Translations under genes and position numbers: made by a program
Notes under the pieces: model-generated
Databases searched by the model: none
What the model saw: only the letters and a program-made list of their open reading frames with translations
What the model was told of the DNA's origin: nothing
Shown here: in pieces, positions 35,217 to 43,341 of the stretch
How positions within the stretch are numbered: position 1 is the stretch's first letter
How the letters are laid out: each line of letters starts with the position of its first letter
Assembly (NCBI GenBank): GCA_017470815.1
Contig: JAFUXT010000015.1
Coordinates: 1 to 53,048 of the forward strand
Direction: 5' to 3'
Origin: a bacterium
GTDB taxonomy: Bacteria; Cyanobacteriota; Vampirovibrionia; Gastranaerophilales; Gastranaerophilaceae
Length of the DNA stretch: 53,048 bases

Positions 35217-35813
35217 ATGCAAAATCAACAATTTAATGGTATTTCATCATTTGCCGTGACTCCGCAGATAAATTACCAAAATATACTCGGGCAACTATTG
35301 ACGGCACTTGCGGTTAATGCGCAGAAAGAACAGTTAGTAAAACAATTAGGTAATAATGAGCAAATTCAGCAACTTATAAGTGCTTTTAACGAAACGAATA
35401 AACAAAACAATAATGCTGTTTCTGATGCCAATACACCGGCAGTAAATCCGTTTGACCTGTTTAATCAGGAAAATCCCGGATTTTTTGAAAAAAGTGCCAG
35501 AGGAGATGTTCTGAACTATATCAAGGATTTAGATATGGACAAAGATGAAATTTCCAAAATAGCCAAAATGATTGAAGCACTTGAAAATTCAGCCATTGAA
35601 GGTTATTTGAAACAATCCGCACACGATAAGACAATAAATGACGAAAACCTCGCTGCAAAAAGCAAATTGACTTCTTATGCTCAAAATGCTTCTCTTGACA
35701 GTAATAATAACAAGGTCTTTACTCGTGAGGAAATCGGCAAAATGAGTGGTGACGAATTTGTCAAAAACGAAAAACTCATTATGGAGCAGGTAAGACAAGG
35801 TCTTATCAAATAG
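35217..35813 (+). CDS. Phage structural/scaffold candidate with TREEIGKMS motif (198 aa)
   Basis: The start at 35217 has AAGGAGA 6 nt upstream; an upstream in-frame ATG (35178) lacks one. The protein is Gln/Asn-rich and helical, with VNPFDLFNQENPGFFEK and a long helix DMDKDEISKIAKMIEAL. The C-terminus FTREEIGKMSGDEFVKNEK...QVRQGLIK is a motif also present in the lysozyme-like protein at 9749. C-terminal motifs of this kind occur on phage head-associated proteins and could mediate packaging into the head. Function is inferred. Confidence 0.5.
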   Translation: MQNQQFNGISSFAVTPQINYQNILGQLLTALAVNAQKEQLVKQLGNNEQIQQLISAFNETNKQNNNAVSDANTPAVNPFDLFNQENPGFFEKSARGDVLNYIKDLDMDKDEISKIAKMIEALENSAIEGYLKQSAHDKTINDENLAAKSKLTSYAQNASLDSNNNKVFTREEIGKMSGDEFVKNEKLIMEQVRQGLIK

Positions 35814-35890
35814 TTTGTGACAAATAAAACGGGAGAGTTTGGGGCAGGACTTTGTCTTGCCTCAGGCTTATCCTGAAAAAAGGAGAAAAA

Positions 35891-36529
35891 ATGAACTTTT
35901 TGGAAATAATAAATAAATGTCTTTTAGAACTCAATTACAGGCAGGTTAATTCGTTATCCGAACTTGTAAAAAATGACCATAAAAGAATCAAAACTATTAT
36001 AAATATTGTTAATCAGGATATTTGTTCCGCTGTGAATTGGAATTTTCTTTTGAGAAAAACAATAATAGAAATTCCGAAAAATGCAACTGAAATGGAGAAT
36101 CCTATATATGGCAGAATTTTGTATTTTCTTGTAGATGGTAAAAAATACCGTTATGAAAGTGATGTTGAATCATTCCTGACAGGAGAAGCAAAAGATTGTG
36201 TGTATTCTTTTTATGCCGATAAATTGCTTTTCGGTAAATCCGACATTCCAAGAACTGCAGAAATTATCTATTATACAAAAAATTGTGCGGTAGATAAAGA
36301 CGGAAATGAAAAGGCAGAAATGACCGAAGCAACGGATTGTTCAATAATCCCGATGCCTTTTGACCAGCAACTTTTAACTTATGGAACTTGTTTGCGTTTA
36401 AAGGCAAATCCGTCTTATATAAGGTTCAGTTATTGGATGAGCATGTATAGAGAAGCCCTTGCAAATCTGAAATCTACTTCTTCTATCAATTCGCAAGATG
36501 CCCCGTTTGTAAGGCTTTTTAGGCAGTAA
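35891..36529 (+). CDS. Head-tail connector / tail adaptor-like protein (212 aa)
   Basis: The start at 35891 follows AAGGAGAAAAA and is preferred over the in-frame ATG at 35852. The mostly helical N-terminus (KCLLELNYRQVNSLSELVKNDHKRIKTIINIVNQDICSAVNWNF) and the later beta-rich half match the gp4/gp11-like adaptors of short-tailed phages, which bind below the portal. Position and size fit. The call rests on architecture. Confidence 0.5.
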   Translation: MNFLEIINKCLLELNYRQVNSLSELVKNDHKRIKTIINIVNQDICSAVNWNFLLRKTIIEIPKNATEMENPIYGRILYFLVDGKKYRYESDVESFLTGEAKDCVYSFYADKLLFGKSDIPRTAEIIYYTKNCAVDKDGNEKAEMTEATDCSIIPMPFDQQLLTYGTCLRLKANPSYIRFSYWMSMYREALANLKSTSSINSQDAPFVRLFRQ

Positions 36530-36657
36530 AGACAAAAAAAACAGGAAGTCGTTTTCATTCCCCCCTGTTAAGATTTACACTAGCCGAAATATAAATAGCA
36601 TGTCTATTATACAAGTTTTTTACAAAAAATACAAATTTTAATAAGAAATGTAACAAG

Positions 36658-37095
36658 ATGAATGAATTAACCAACCAGCAAAAACTCTTTGTAAATGAAT
36701 ATATAAAATCTTTAGATGCTGAAAAATCCCTTAAAATTGCAGGGTATAAATCGGAGTGCAAAGAAAAAATCCTGTCACGCTTGCTTTCCAATCCAAAAGT
36801 TATTAAGGAAATAAAAAACGAACTCAAACATCAGATAGATGTTCTTAATGTGCCAAAAGGTTATGTAATACAAAAACTTCTTCAGATAGCGGAGTTTTCA
36901 CTTGAAGAAGAAGAAATATGCGATAAAGATGGTAATCCGACAGGCAAAAAGAAACTCCGTGATGCTTCTGCCGGATTGAAGGCACTTGAAAGTCTTTGCA
37001 AATACCTTGGGTTTTCTGTTTCAAAAGATGATAACACCGATTACAAAGAGGCTAAAATTATTACCATCTCAAATTTAGATGATGAAAAAATATAA
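36658..37095 (+). CDS. Phage terminase small subunit (145 aa)
   Basis: LTNQQKLFVNEYIKSLDAEKSLKIAGYKSECKEKILSRLLSNPKVIKEI is the standard Terminase_2/small-subunit DNA-recognition domain: LTxKQxxFvxEYl, an AA..AGY.. helix-turn-helix, and a pac-site reading helix. The following oligomerisation region carries NVPKGYVIQKLLQIAEFSLEEEE. It selects DNA and loads the large terminase, but no large subunit is visible in this window. It starts after a 128-bp gap with a hairpin (ACAGG...CCTGT, about 36541-36569), so it may have its own promoter. Confidence 0.82.
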   Translation: MNELTNQQKLFVNEYIKSLDAEKSLKIAGYKSECKEKILSRLLSNPKVIKEIKNELKHQIDVLNVPKGYVIQKLLQIAEFSLEEEEICDKDGNPTGKKKLRDASAGLKALESLCKYLGFSVSKDDNTDYKEAKIITISNLDDEKI

Positions 37096-37110
37096 CGAAA
37101 GGACTACCCT

Positions 37111-37458
37111 ATGAAACAAGATAAAGAAATTGAGCAGATTTTGCTTGATGATGAAAAATATGAACAATTTATTAAGGATAAAACCGAAAAAGATTTTAAT
37201 AAAGTTCTTGAGCAAGCCTCAAAAAAAGAGGTTGGCGAGATTACCGATTTTAAACAAATGAAGCCGGAAAACCTGTTTTCAAAAAATACGACATATTTTG
37301 TAATAAACAAAATGAGTAAAACAACTTCTTATATCAACGGTATGCAGGCAGAATCTTTTCTTGTGTCTGCTTATGAACGAGAAAAATTTATATCCGGGAA
37401 AACTGATGCGTTTATTTATCAGGATAATTATATCAAATTTTTCAAATACAAAGGTTGA
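37111..37458 (+). CDS. Small phage-cluster protein of unknown function (115 aa)
   Basis: I do not recognise the family. The N-terminal half is charged and helical (KEIEQILLDDEKYEQFIKDKTEKDFNKVLEQASKKE), and the C-terminal half beta-rich with NTTYFVINKMSKTTSYINGMQAESFL. It starts 15 nt after an AAAGGA ribosome site, 15 bp downstream of terminase. The position is where many phages have a DNA-binding or terminase-assisting factor, but there is no direct evidence. Confidence 0.5.
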   Translation: MKQDKEIEQILLDDEKYEQFIKDKTEKDFNKVLEQASKKEVGEITDFKQMKPENLFSKNTTYFVINKMSKTTSYINGMQAESFLVSAYEREKFISGKTDAFIYQDNYIKFFKYKG

Positions 37459-37463
37459 ATTTG

Positions 37464-37988
37464 ATGTGTAAATTTAAACAAATAATTCTATCCCCCTCGT
37501 GTTCTAATTTGCACTATATTCCTGATATCATTAACTGCTACGGAAAATATGCAAAATATTTGCAGGATGATTATGCCAAAAATTTTGGTGTCTTTCATAT
37601 TTTCCTTTCATTTCCGAATTTTTGGGTAATAACCGATAATCTTGACAAATTTATGGGATTTGTATTTCTTGACAATTTTACGGGCAACGGAAGTGCAAAT
37701 TTCAGTGCGGAAATAACCGTCTGTTTTGATAAAAAGGCTTGGGGCAGTTTTGTCCGGTATAGTGCAAAATTTTTTTTGAAATACTGTTTTGACACATTTG
37801 GGTTTTACAAAATAAAAGCACTTATTTTTCCTGATAACTTCAGAGTTAAAAAACTTTTAAAGCAAGTTGGTTTTGAATACGAAACAACTTTACCGGACGA
37901 AACATTACGGCTGAATAAAGTGCAGGATATTGATGTTTATTCAATAAAACGAAATTACTACTACAAAGATGAGGTGAACTATGATTAA
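37464..37988 (+). CDS. GNAT-fold acetyltransferase-like protein (174 aa)
   Basis: The C-terminal part has the acceptor-fold order of the GNAT family, with FGFYKIKALIFPDNFRVKKLLKQVGFEYETTLPDE recalling the RimI/RimJ N-x-x-x-x-x-L-x-x-x-GF signature. The N-terminal half is beta-rich. A clear acetyl-CoA binding R/Q-x-x-G-x-G/A loop is not visible, so activity is uncertain. Phages often carry such proteins near portal or terminase genes. ATG 37464 is chosen over the upstream TTG at 37455. It overlaps the portal gene by 8 bp. Confidence 0.55.
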   Translation: MCKFKQIILSPSCSNLHYIPDIINCYGKYAKYLQDDYAKNFGVFHIFLSFPNFWVITDNLDKFMGFVFLDNFTGNGSANFSAEITVCFDKKAWGSFVRYSAKFFLKYCFDTFGFYKIKALIFPDNFRVKKLLKQVGFEYETTLPDETLRLNKVQDIDVYSIKRNYYYKDEVNYD

Positions 37989-39654
37989 TACTAATGATGT
38001 TACTATGCTTACTGCTCAGGATTATTATAATGAGCAGAATATTTTAAGAAATATTATTTCTAAATATGATTATTACAATGATGCAAGAAATTCTCAACGG
38101 GCAGATAACAGGCTTATTTCCTATGCGATTTATAATGCCGATATTCCGCAGATAAATGACTGGAATTGCAGAATACAACTTCCTGAAATCTATGAACTTG
38201 CACAAACTCTAAAATCTCATATTGTGCAAAATTTATACTCTCATCCTGACGGAATGTTTGATGTTTCCGGCAGTGATTTAAAGTCTCAAAAATATGCAAA
38301 TCGCCAAAAAGCAATGCTTGTCAATACTTTTGAAGATATGAAAATATCTGATGAAATGGAAAAAATTGTTGATTCCGTTGTCGAAACAGGAGAAGTAACC
38401 CTGTTTGTCGGCTGGGAAACAAAAACAAGAAAAGTTCGCAGAGCATTGTCTTTAAATGAACAACTTGAACTAAATACAGATAGGTCTTTTGTTATTGAAG
38501 ATAAAGTAATTTATGACAATGCAAAAGTTAAATTTATTCACTATGAAGATTTTGTTTTTGACAGAACAAATGTTAATAATTGGGATTCTTGTCCAAAAAT
38601 TTATCGTACATACCAGACAATAGACGATATTAAATCAAACAAATCAAATAATATGCTCAATGCCGAAAAATTAGAAATACTGAAAGGAGTGTTGGCAAAC
38701 AAGAATAGTCAAAAAGATTCAAAATATTCGATACCGAAAGTTGAAGTATTGGAATATTGGGGAGATATAGAACTTCCGACAGGCGAAATACTTAAAAATC
38801 AACTGATATGTGTTGCAGGCAGAAGTGTGATTATAAGATTTGAAGATAATCCTTTCGTTATTAATCCGTTTATTCATGCAAATATCATTGAAAACCCCTC
38901 AACAGGCAGAGGAATTTCACCCTTGAGGGTTGCATTGATTTTAAATAATATATCTTCAACAATTTTGAACAAGCAACTTGATGCTCTTGCATTGATGATG
39001 AACCCGCCGTATCTTGCCCCAAAAGGCTGCTTTATGGGCACTCAGGAAGTAAAACCGGGTAAAATCATTGAATATGATTCAACTCTTATGACCACAAGTC
39101 CTGTACCTTTGTCGTTTGATAAGGCTATGACCGGCTGGGATTTTTTGAATTACTTTAAAAATACCATTGAAAGCGCAACCGGAATTTTCAAAAATATGGC
39201 AGGGAACCTATCGAGCGCAGAAAGAAGTGCAACAGAAATTAATTATTCTGCAAACGGCCAGGAAGCACGACTCAATATGATTTTAGATTCAATCAATCGT
39301 AAAGTAATTGTGCCTATGGTGGAAAAAACAGCGCAATTGATTTCGTATTTCAAAATCGGCTCGGAAAGCATAATGATAAATGACCATGGCAGGACTGATT
39401 TTGTTGATATTGATGATGAAATCAGAAATTCAAACTATGTTTACCGTTATGGTGACAGAAAAGCATCATTTGAACGCAAATCAAGGTTCAAAGAAATGTT
39501 TGATGTATTGACTGATTTTGTCAAAGTTGATGAAGTTGCCCAGCGTATAAATTGGCTTGAATGTTTCAAATTTGCATTGGAACAGTACGGAGTTGAAAAT
39601 TCAAATAATTTTTTAAAAGATGAAAATTCACAACAAAATATAAATCTTTTATAA
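37981..39654 (+). CDS. Phage portal protein (557 aa)
   Basis: The order is typical of podovirus-like portals: helical start, GYF/ETGEVTLFVGWE wing, VKFIHYEDFVFD, a crown-like NPFVINPFIHANIIENPSTGRGISPLRVALILNNISSTILNKQLDALALMMNPPYLAPKG helix/hinge region, then FLNYFKNTIESATGIFKNMAGNLSSAERSATEINYSANGQEARLNMILDSINRKVIVPMVEKTAQLI, and a helical C-terminus. It forms the dodecameric DNA entry ring. The overlap with the upstream gene suggests coupling. It is followed 74 bp later by the possible effector gene. Confidence 0.85.
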   Translation: MINTNDVTMLTAQDYYNEQNILRNIISKYDYYNDARNSQRADNRLISYAIYNADIPQINDWNCRIQLPEIYELAQTLKSHIVQNLYSHPDGMFDVSGSDLKSQKYANRQKAMLVNTFEDMKISDEMEKIVDSVVETGEVTLFVGWETKTRKVRRALSLNEQLELNTDRSFVIEDKVIYDNAKVKFIHYEDFVFDRTNVNNWDSCPKIYRTYQTIDDIKSNKSNNMLNAEKLEILKGVLANKNSQKDSKYSIPKVEVLEYWGDIELPTGEILKNQLICVAGRSVIIRFEDNPFVINPFIHANIIENPSTGRGISPLRVALILNNISSTILNKQLDALALMMNPPYLAPKGCFMGTQEVKPGKIIEYDSTLMTTSPVPLSFDKAMTGWDFLNYFKNTIESATGIFKNMAGNLSSAERSATEINYSANGQEARLNMILDSINRKVIVPMVEKTAQLISYFKIGSESIMINDHGRTDFVDIDDEIRNSNYVYRYGDRKASFERKSRFKEMFDVLTDFVKVDEVAQRINWLECFKFALEQYGVENSNNFLKDENSQQNINLL

Positions 39655-39728
39655 CCCTTTCTTCACACAAATGAAGGGCGGGCGGGTTGGATTTTATTAT
39701 CAGTAATTAAAAACGAAAGGACAGACTT

Positions 39729-40967
39729 ATGCAAAAACAAATACATGTGAACTCTTATGTAAAAAGAGATGGCACACAAGTAAAAGAACATTTAAGAACA
39801 ATTGATACGGATTATTATGTCACTGCGCCTGTATTACAGGGTGGAGTATCTGTTGATGTCGGTTTCCCGACGGGTAGCGGAGCCGGAGATGTGGGAGCAG
39901 GTGCAGGTTTAGGAAATATTCTTTCTGATGTCAGTAGCATTTTGGGAACAGTTGCTGCAGTTGGGTCAGAACTTGCACCAATCGCATTACAAATGTATCA
40001 AGCAATAAATAATGGCAACGGTCAGGCAGTAGAATATTTAAGACCACAATTTGATACAAAAATGAAGCAACTTGATACTCGGGTTGCACAAATGAAAACT
40101 AATATTGATAACAATATTGCAAAACTTGTGAATACAAAAAACAGAACAGAGTATTCAAAAATCTATGAACCACTCCAAAAAGATTGGCAGGCATACCAAA
40201 GTGCTAAAAATATTGTAAATAGAATTAAAGTTCACGCAAATAATGAAGATTTCCAGTCTATTGCAAATGAATTAGGGAATTTTATGAGCGAGAGTCCCAT
40301 AGGCAAAACGATAATAACAAACCCGTTAATGCAAAATGTTATAACAAATTTGCAGAAGAATTTTTATAATCCAAACGGGATGACATTTGAAGAACAAGTT
40401 GTTGATAATCTCACAAAAGCAGGCAGTAAAATGATGCCTGTTGCTGGGGCAAATTTGCAGAATGCAATGCATGATTTTAGTTATGCTAAAGACAATCCTC
40501 ACGCATATATTTTGAATTCAAGAACAGAAATTACAAACCAAGGATTAAGCAAACTTATGGAACAAGTCGGAATACCTGAGAATTCAAGAGGTGTAATATA
40601 TGACAACAATTCTGAGCAATCACAAATTTTATGGCAATCACCAGAAATTCAAAATTTTGTAAAAAATAACTTGCAAGATTTGATATCTGATAATGCAAAA
40701 GAGGGTTATGATATTGAATTTCAATCAAGTGGCGATTATACGGGACATAGATTTGATAATTATTTAGGCTTACAACACTGTAAACTATATAATCCGCAAA
40801 TTACCTTTGAGGGGTATTTTAAAGGAATAGTCGTAGATTACTATGATTTTGTAAAAAGAATCATAAATAGTTTAGGTTCATATCTTAACAATTGGGGCTA
40901 TTCAATGCAAGAAAAAGGTTTACTTGAAAATATATTTAATATTTATATTATTTATGAAAAATTATGA
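39729..40967 (+). CDS. Possible particle-associated effector, C-terminal toxin-like domain (412 aa)
   Basis: The N-terminus VNSYVKRDGTQVKEHLR is related to the C-terminal VNSYTRSDGTEVKGYYR of the lysozyme-like protein at 9749. A Gly/Val-rich hydrophobic part (about 45-85) may be membrane-active or amphipathic. A long helical middle follows. The last ~65 residues contain FDNYLGLQHCKLYNPQ and FKGIVVDYYDFVKRI. D-x-Y-D-F segments end several polymorphic toxin families (colicin-M-like enzymes use D-x-Y-D plus Arg), but the spacing to R differs and I do not claim membership. A multispan membrane protein begins 13 bp after the stop. That order, modular protein then small membrane protein, is what toxin/immunity pairs look like. 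It has an AAAGGA ribosome site. Confidence 0.5.
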   Translation: MQKQIHVNSYVKRDGTQVKEHLRTIDTDYYVTAPVLQGGVSVDVGFPTGSGAGDVGAGAGLGNILSDVSSILGTVAAVGSELAPIALQMYQAINNGNGQAVEYLRPQFDTKMKQLDTRVAQMKTNIDNNIAKLVNTKNRTEYSKIYEPLQKDWQAYQSAKNIVNRIKVHANNEDFQSIANELGNFMSESPIGKTIITNPLMQNVITNLQKNFYNPNGMTFEEQVVDNLTKAGSKMMPVAGANLQNAMHDFSYAKDNPHAYILNSRTEITNQGLSKLMEQVGIPENSRGVIYDNNSEQSQILWQSPEIQNFVKNNLQDLISDNAKEGYDIEFQSSGDYTGHRFDNYLGLQHCKLYNPQITFEGYFKGIVVDYYDFVKRIINSLGSYLNNWGYSMQEKGLLENIFNIYIIYEKL

Positions 40968-40979
40968 TAAAATATTTTA

Positions 40980-41435
40980 ATGAACAAAGATAAGATAGGT
41001 TTGATAAAATATGTATCTATATTAGTGGTAGAAATGTTTCTACCACTGATATGGTTTGGTATGCTTTTTCTTGGATTAGGGCTTAGTGAAAGTAATTTAA
41101 TTATTCCAAATTTTATTGCGATTATTGCGGTTATTATGTTGCTTATAATACCAATCATATATTTTTTATTACCAATAATCGCAACAATACTGGCAATAAA
41201 ACATCATTGGAGTGTGTATTTAGACGAATTTTTCAATCAATTAAAATTATCTACAATTATATTAGGTATTGTAATGGCAATAATTATAATTTATGAAAAA
41301 TACAATATAATGATAGACTTTAGTTACAGTCGCTTTTGGGTATTGTTTTATTATGCTGTAATTCCTCCATATTGTTTGATATATTTAGTAATATTAATAC
41401 ATAACATTTACCAAAAATTTAAAAACAAAACATAA
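40980..41435 (+). CDS. Four-span membrane protein, possible immunity partner (151 aa)
   Basis: Four hydrophobic spans are visible at about 10-35, 40-75, 90-112 and 118-146, with short charged loops. No enzyme or transporter motif is recognised. It begins 12 bp after the upstream gene, so the two are probably co-transcribed. It could be an immunity protein, a holin or antiholin, or an accessory membrane protein. The immunity reading depends wholly on context. Confidence 0.5.
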   Translation: MNKDKIGLIKYVSILVVEMFLPLIWFGMLFLGLGLSESNLIIPNFIAIIAVIMLLIIPIIYFLLPIIATILAIKHHWSVYLDEFFNQLKLSTIILGIVMAIIIIYEKYNIMIDFSYSRFWVLFYYAVIPPYCLIYLVILIHNIYQKFKNKT

Positions 41436-41645
41436 ATATTTAATCAGCAAAGTTAAAGAATGTAGGTCAGGCTTTAGCCTGACAATTAATTCTATTAACC
41501 ATATTAAAAATATTTAACAGTTCAAATTATTACTAATCCTTAATCCACTTAACAAAAAAAATACAATGTGTTAATATGGGGGTAAATTAATATGTAGGTC
41601 AGGATTTGCCTGACAAAAAAGGTAGGTTGGGCATACCTGCCCAAC
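41436..41645. repeat. Intergenic hairpin cluster after the phage-like cluster
   Basis: There are three short perfect or near-perfect hairpins: GTCAGGC...GCCTGAC (41466-41483), GTCAGG...CCTGAC (41598-41614) and GTTGGGC...GCCCAAC (within 41621-41645). Relatives occur at 43297-43320 and 45089-45116, so these are a dispersed family of one-arm repeats near gene ends. Confidence 0.7.
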
Positions 41646-41663
41646 AACAAAGGAGAGTTTGAA

Positions 41664-42341
41664 ATGAAAAAATTTTTCGCAATAATTTTAGGGCTATTAT
41701 TTACAATGCAAATGACTTTTGCGGCGCCTTTCAGCGGCAATGCAAAAACAAAGCGTATTCCTGCAGGTACTACTTTGTCATTAAAGATGCTCAATACTAT
41801 TGATACTTCATACAGTCCGTCGGGAAGTGATTTTACGGCAATGCTTATAACTGACCAAAAAGCAGACGATAATGATGATATTATTTTACCGATGGGTTCA
41901 ATTGTCAGAGGTTCAATAAAGGGAATTAATCCTTCAAAACGACTTTCAAAAGGTGCGGTTTTGTATTTGGATTTTGACCATGTTGTCACTCCAAACGGCA
42001 GACAAATTCCTTTGAGTCTTATTATTACAGGCAGAACAGATACTACTTATGACGGCGGAATAACAACCACAAGAGGTTACAAAGATGCGTGGCTTCAAAC
42101 CTGCCAAAAATCAGGCGATATTACCAAAAAATCAATAGCGTGGGGCGAAAATGTAACAGGTAACGGATTCAAATATGTAATCGTTCCGTTTGCGGCATTA
42201 GGCGGAGCATTGGGTACTGCCGGTTATTTTGTTTATGACAGCGTTGCGGATTTGATAAGAAAAGGTAAAGATGTCAGAATTTACCAAAGTGAAATCTTAA
42301 ATGTTGAACTTCTTGAACCTGTTGATGTTCCGGTAATTTAG
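41664..42341 (+). CDS. Secreted protein, paralogue of the protein at 7152 (225 aa)
   Basis: It has a signal peptide MKKFFAIILGLLFTMQMTFA. The body has IPAGTTLSLKMLNTIDT, ILPMGSIVRGSIKGI and VLYLDFDHVVTPNGRQIPLSL, which gives the same order as the 7152 protein. The P-x-G-T and G-S-x-V-x-G-x-I pattern recalls the beta-rich VirB10/TrbI C-terminal fold. The mature protein is probably exported to the periplasm or outer membrane. It has AAGGAGAG at the start. The TPR gene follows 3 bp later, so the two form an operon. Confidence 0.72.
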   Translation: MKKFFAIILGLLFTMQMTFAAPFSGNAKTKRIPAGTTLSLKMLNTIDTSYSPSGSDFTAMLITDQKADDNDDIILPMGSIVRGSIKGINPSKRLSKGAVLYLDFDHVVTPNGRQIPLSLIITGRTDTTYDGGITTTRGYKDAWLQTCQKSGDITKKSIAWGENVTGNGFKYVIVPFAALGGALGTAGYFVYDSVADLIRKGKDVRIYQSEILNVELLEPVDVPVI

Positions 42342-42344
42342 TTT

Positions 42345-43271
42345 ATGTCTAAAATAGATAAAATAGAAGAATTGCAAAATTTGTTAAGAGAAGATTCTCA
42401 AAATTTTCAGGCACGCAGACAACTTGCGGTGCTTTTAACAGACTGCGGATTTAATGACGAAGCATTAAAAAATCTTATTTATCTTTCAAAAACTTTTGCA
42501 GATGACAGCGGTATTTTTTATAATCTTGGCATAGTTTATGAAAAACTGAAAAATCTTAAAAAAGCCAAAGAAAGTTACGAAAAAGCAATTGAAATTGAAC
42601 CTGAAGCGATTGATGCAATTTATAATCTCGGACTTGTGTGTACTGATTTAAAAGAATTTGATACGGCTATAAAATGTTTTGAAAAAGTTATTTCAAATGA
42701 TAGTGACGATTCAAATTCTTATTTCAATTTGGGACTTGTATATTTCAAGATGCAAAATTATCTTTTGGCGGTAGAAAATTTTGAAAAGACAATAGACTTG
42801 AATGATGATGATATTTATGCGCATTTTTATCTCGGGAATATTTATAAAGAACTTGGTGATAGTGATGGGGCAAGAAGTGAATTTAACAAGGTGCTTGAAA
42901 TTTCTCCCGATTACAGTTGGGCATATTACAATTTAGCGGTTTTGGATTATGAAAACGGTGAATTGGGCGATGCACTGTCTAATTTAAGCCGAACTATTGA
43001 ACTTAATCCTGCCGATATTGAGGCTTATAAGATTTATGCAAAAATTCTTGCCAAAAATGAAAATTATGACATGGCAGAAGAAATTATAACCCGTGCGCTT
43101 GAAAATTGCGGTGAAAATGGTGATTTATATTATCTTGCCGGCAGATTGTCAGGGTTGCAGGGGGATAATATAAAATATCGTATAAATTTGCAAAATGCCC
43201 TGAAGAATTATAAAACCTTATCAATTTCCGTACCTGCATTAAAAACCGAACTTTCAAAAATTTCAGTCTGA
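42345..43271 (+). CDS. TPR-repeat protein (308 aa)
   Basis: There are about seven tetratricopeptide repeats, clearest as YNLGIVYEKLKNLKKAKESYEKAIEIEPEAIDAIYNLGLV, YFNLGLVYFKMQNYLLAVENFEKTIDLN and YNLAVLDYENGELGDALSNLSRTIELNP. No signal peptide is seen, so it is cytoplasmic and probably a scaffold for protein partners. The start is 3 bp after the secreted-protein stop, which points to a shared transcript. Confidence 0.88.
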   Translation: MSKIDKIEELQNLLREDSQNFQARRQLAVLLTDCGFNDEALKNLIYLSKTFADDSGIFYNLGIVYEKLKNLKKAKESYEKAIEIEPEAIDAIYNLGLVCTDLKEFDTAIKCFEKVISNDSDDSNSYFNLGLVYFKMQNYLLAVENFEKTIDLNDDDIYAHFYLGNIYKELGDSDGARSEFNKVLEISPDYSWAYYNLAVLDYENGELGDALSNLSRTIELNPADIEAYKIYAKILAKNENYDMAEEIITRALENCGENGDLYYLAGRLSGLQGDNIKYRINLQNALKNYKTLSISVPALKTELSKISV

Positions 43272-43296
43272 TTTTTTTCATGTTAAAATCAAATAT

Positions 43297-43320
43297 GTAG
43301 GTTGGGCATACTTGTCCGAC
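43297..43320. repeat. Short hairpin repeat before proS
   Basis: GTTGGGC is inverted as GTCCGAC with a mismatch. It is the same family as the hairpins at 41621-41645. It lies 21 bp before the proS start. Confidence 0.5.
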
Positions 43321-43341
43321 ATAAAAAAGAGGATTTTAATT

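Noticed and set aside
35852..36529. Start of the connector-like gene at 35852 instead of 35891
   Set aside because: The upstream part is a repeat-like leader (GGCAGGAC...GTCTTGCC hairpin), and only 35891 has an AAGGAG site at the right distance.
39729..40967. Assigning the C-terminus to the colicin M family
   Set aside because: D-Y-Y-D is present, but the Arg falls at a shorter spacing than in that family and no other colicin M motif is visible.
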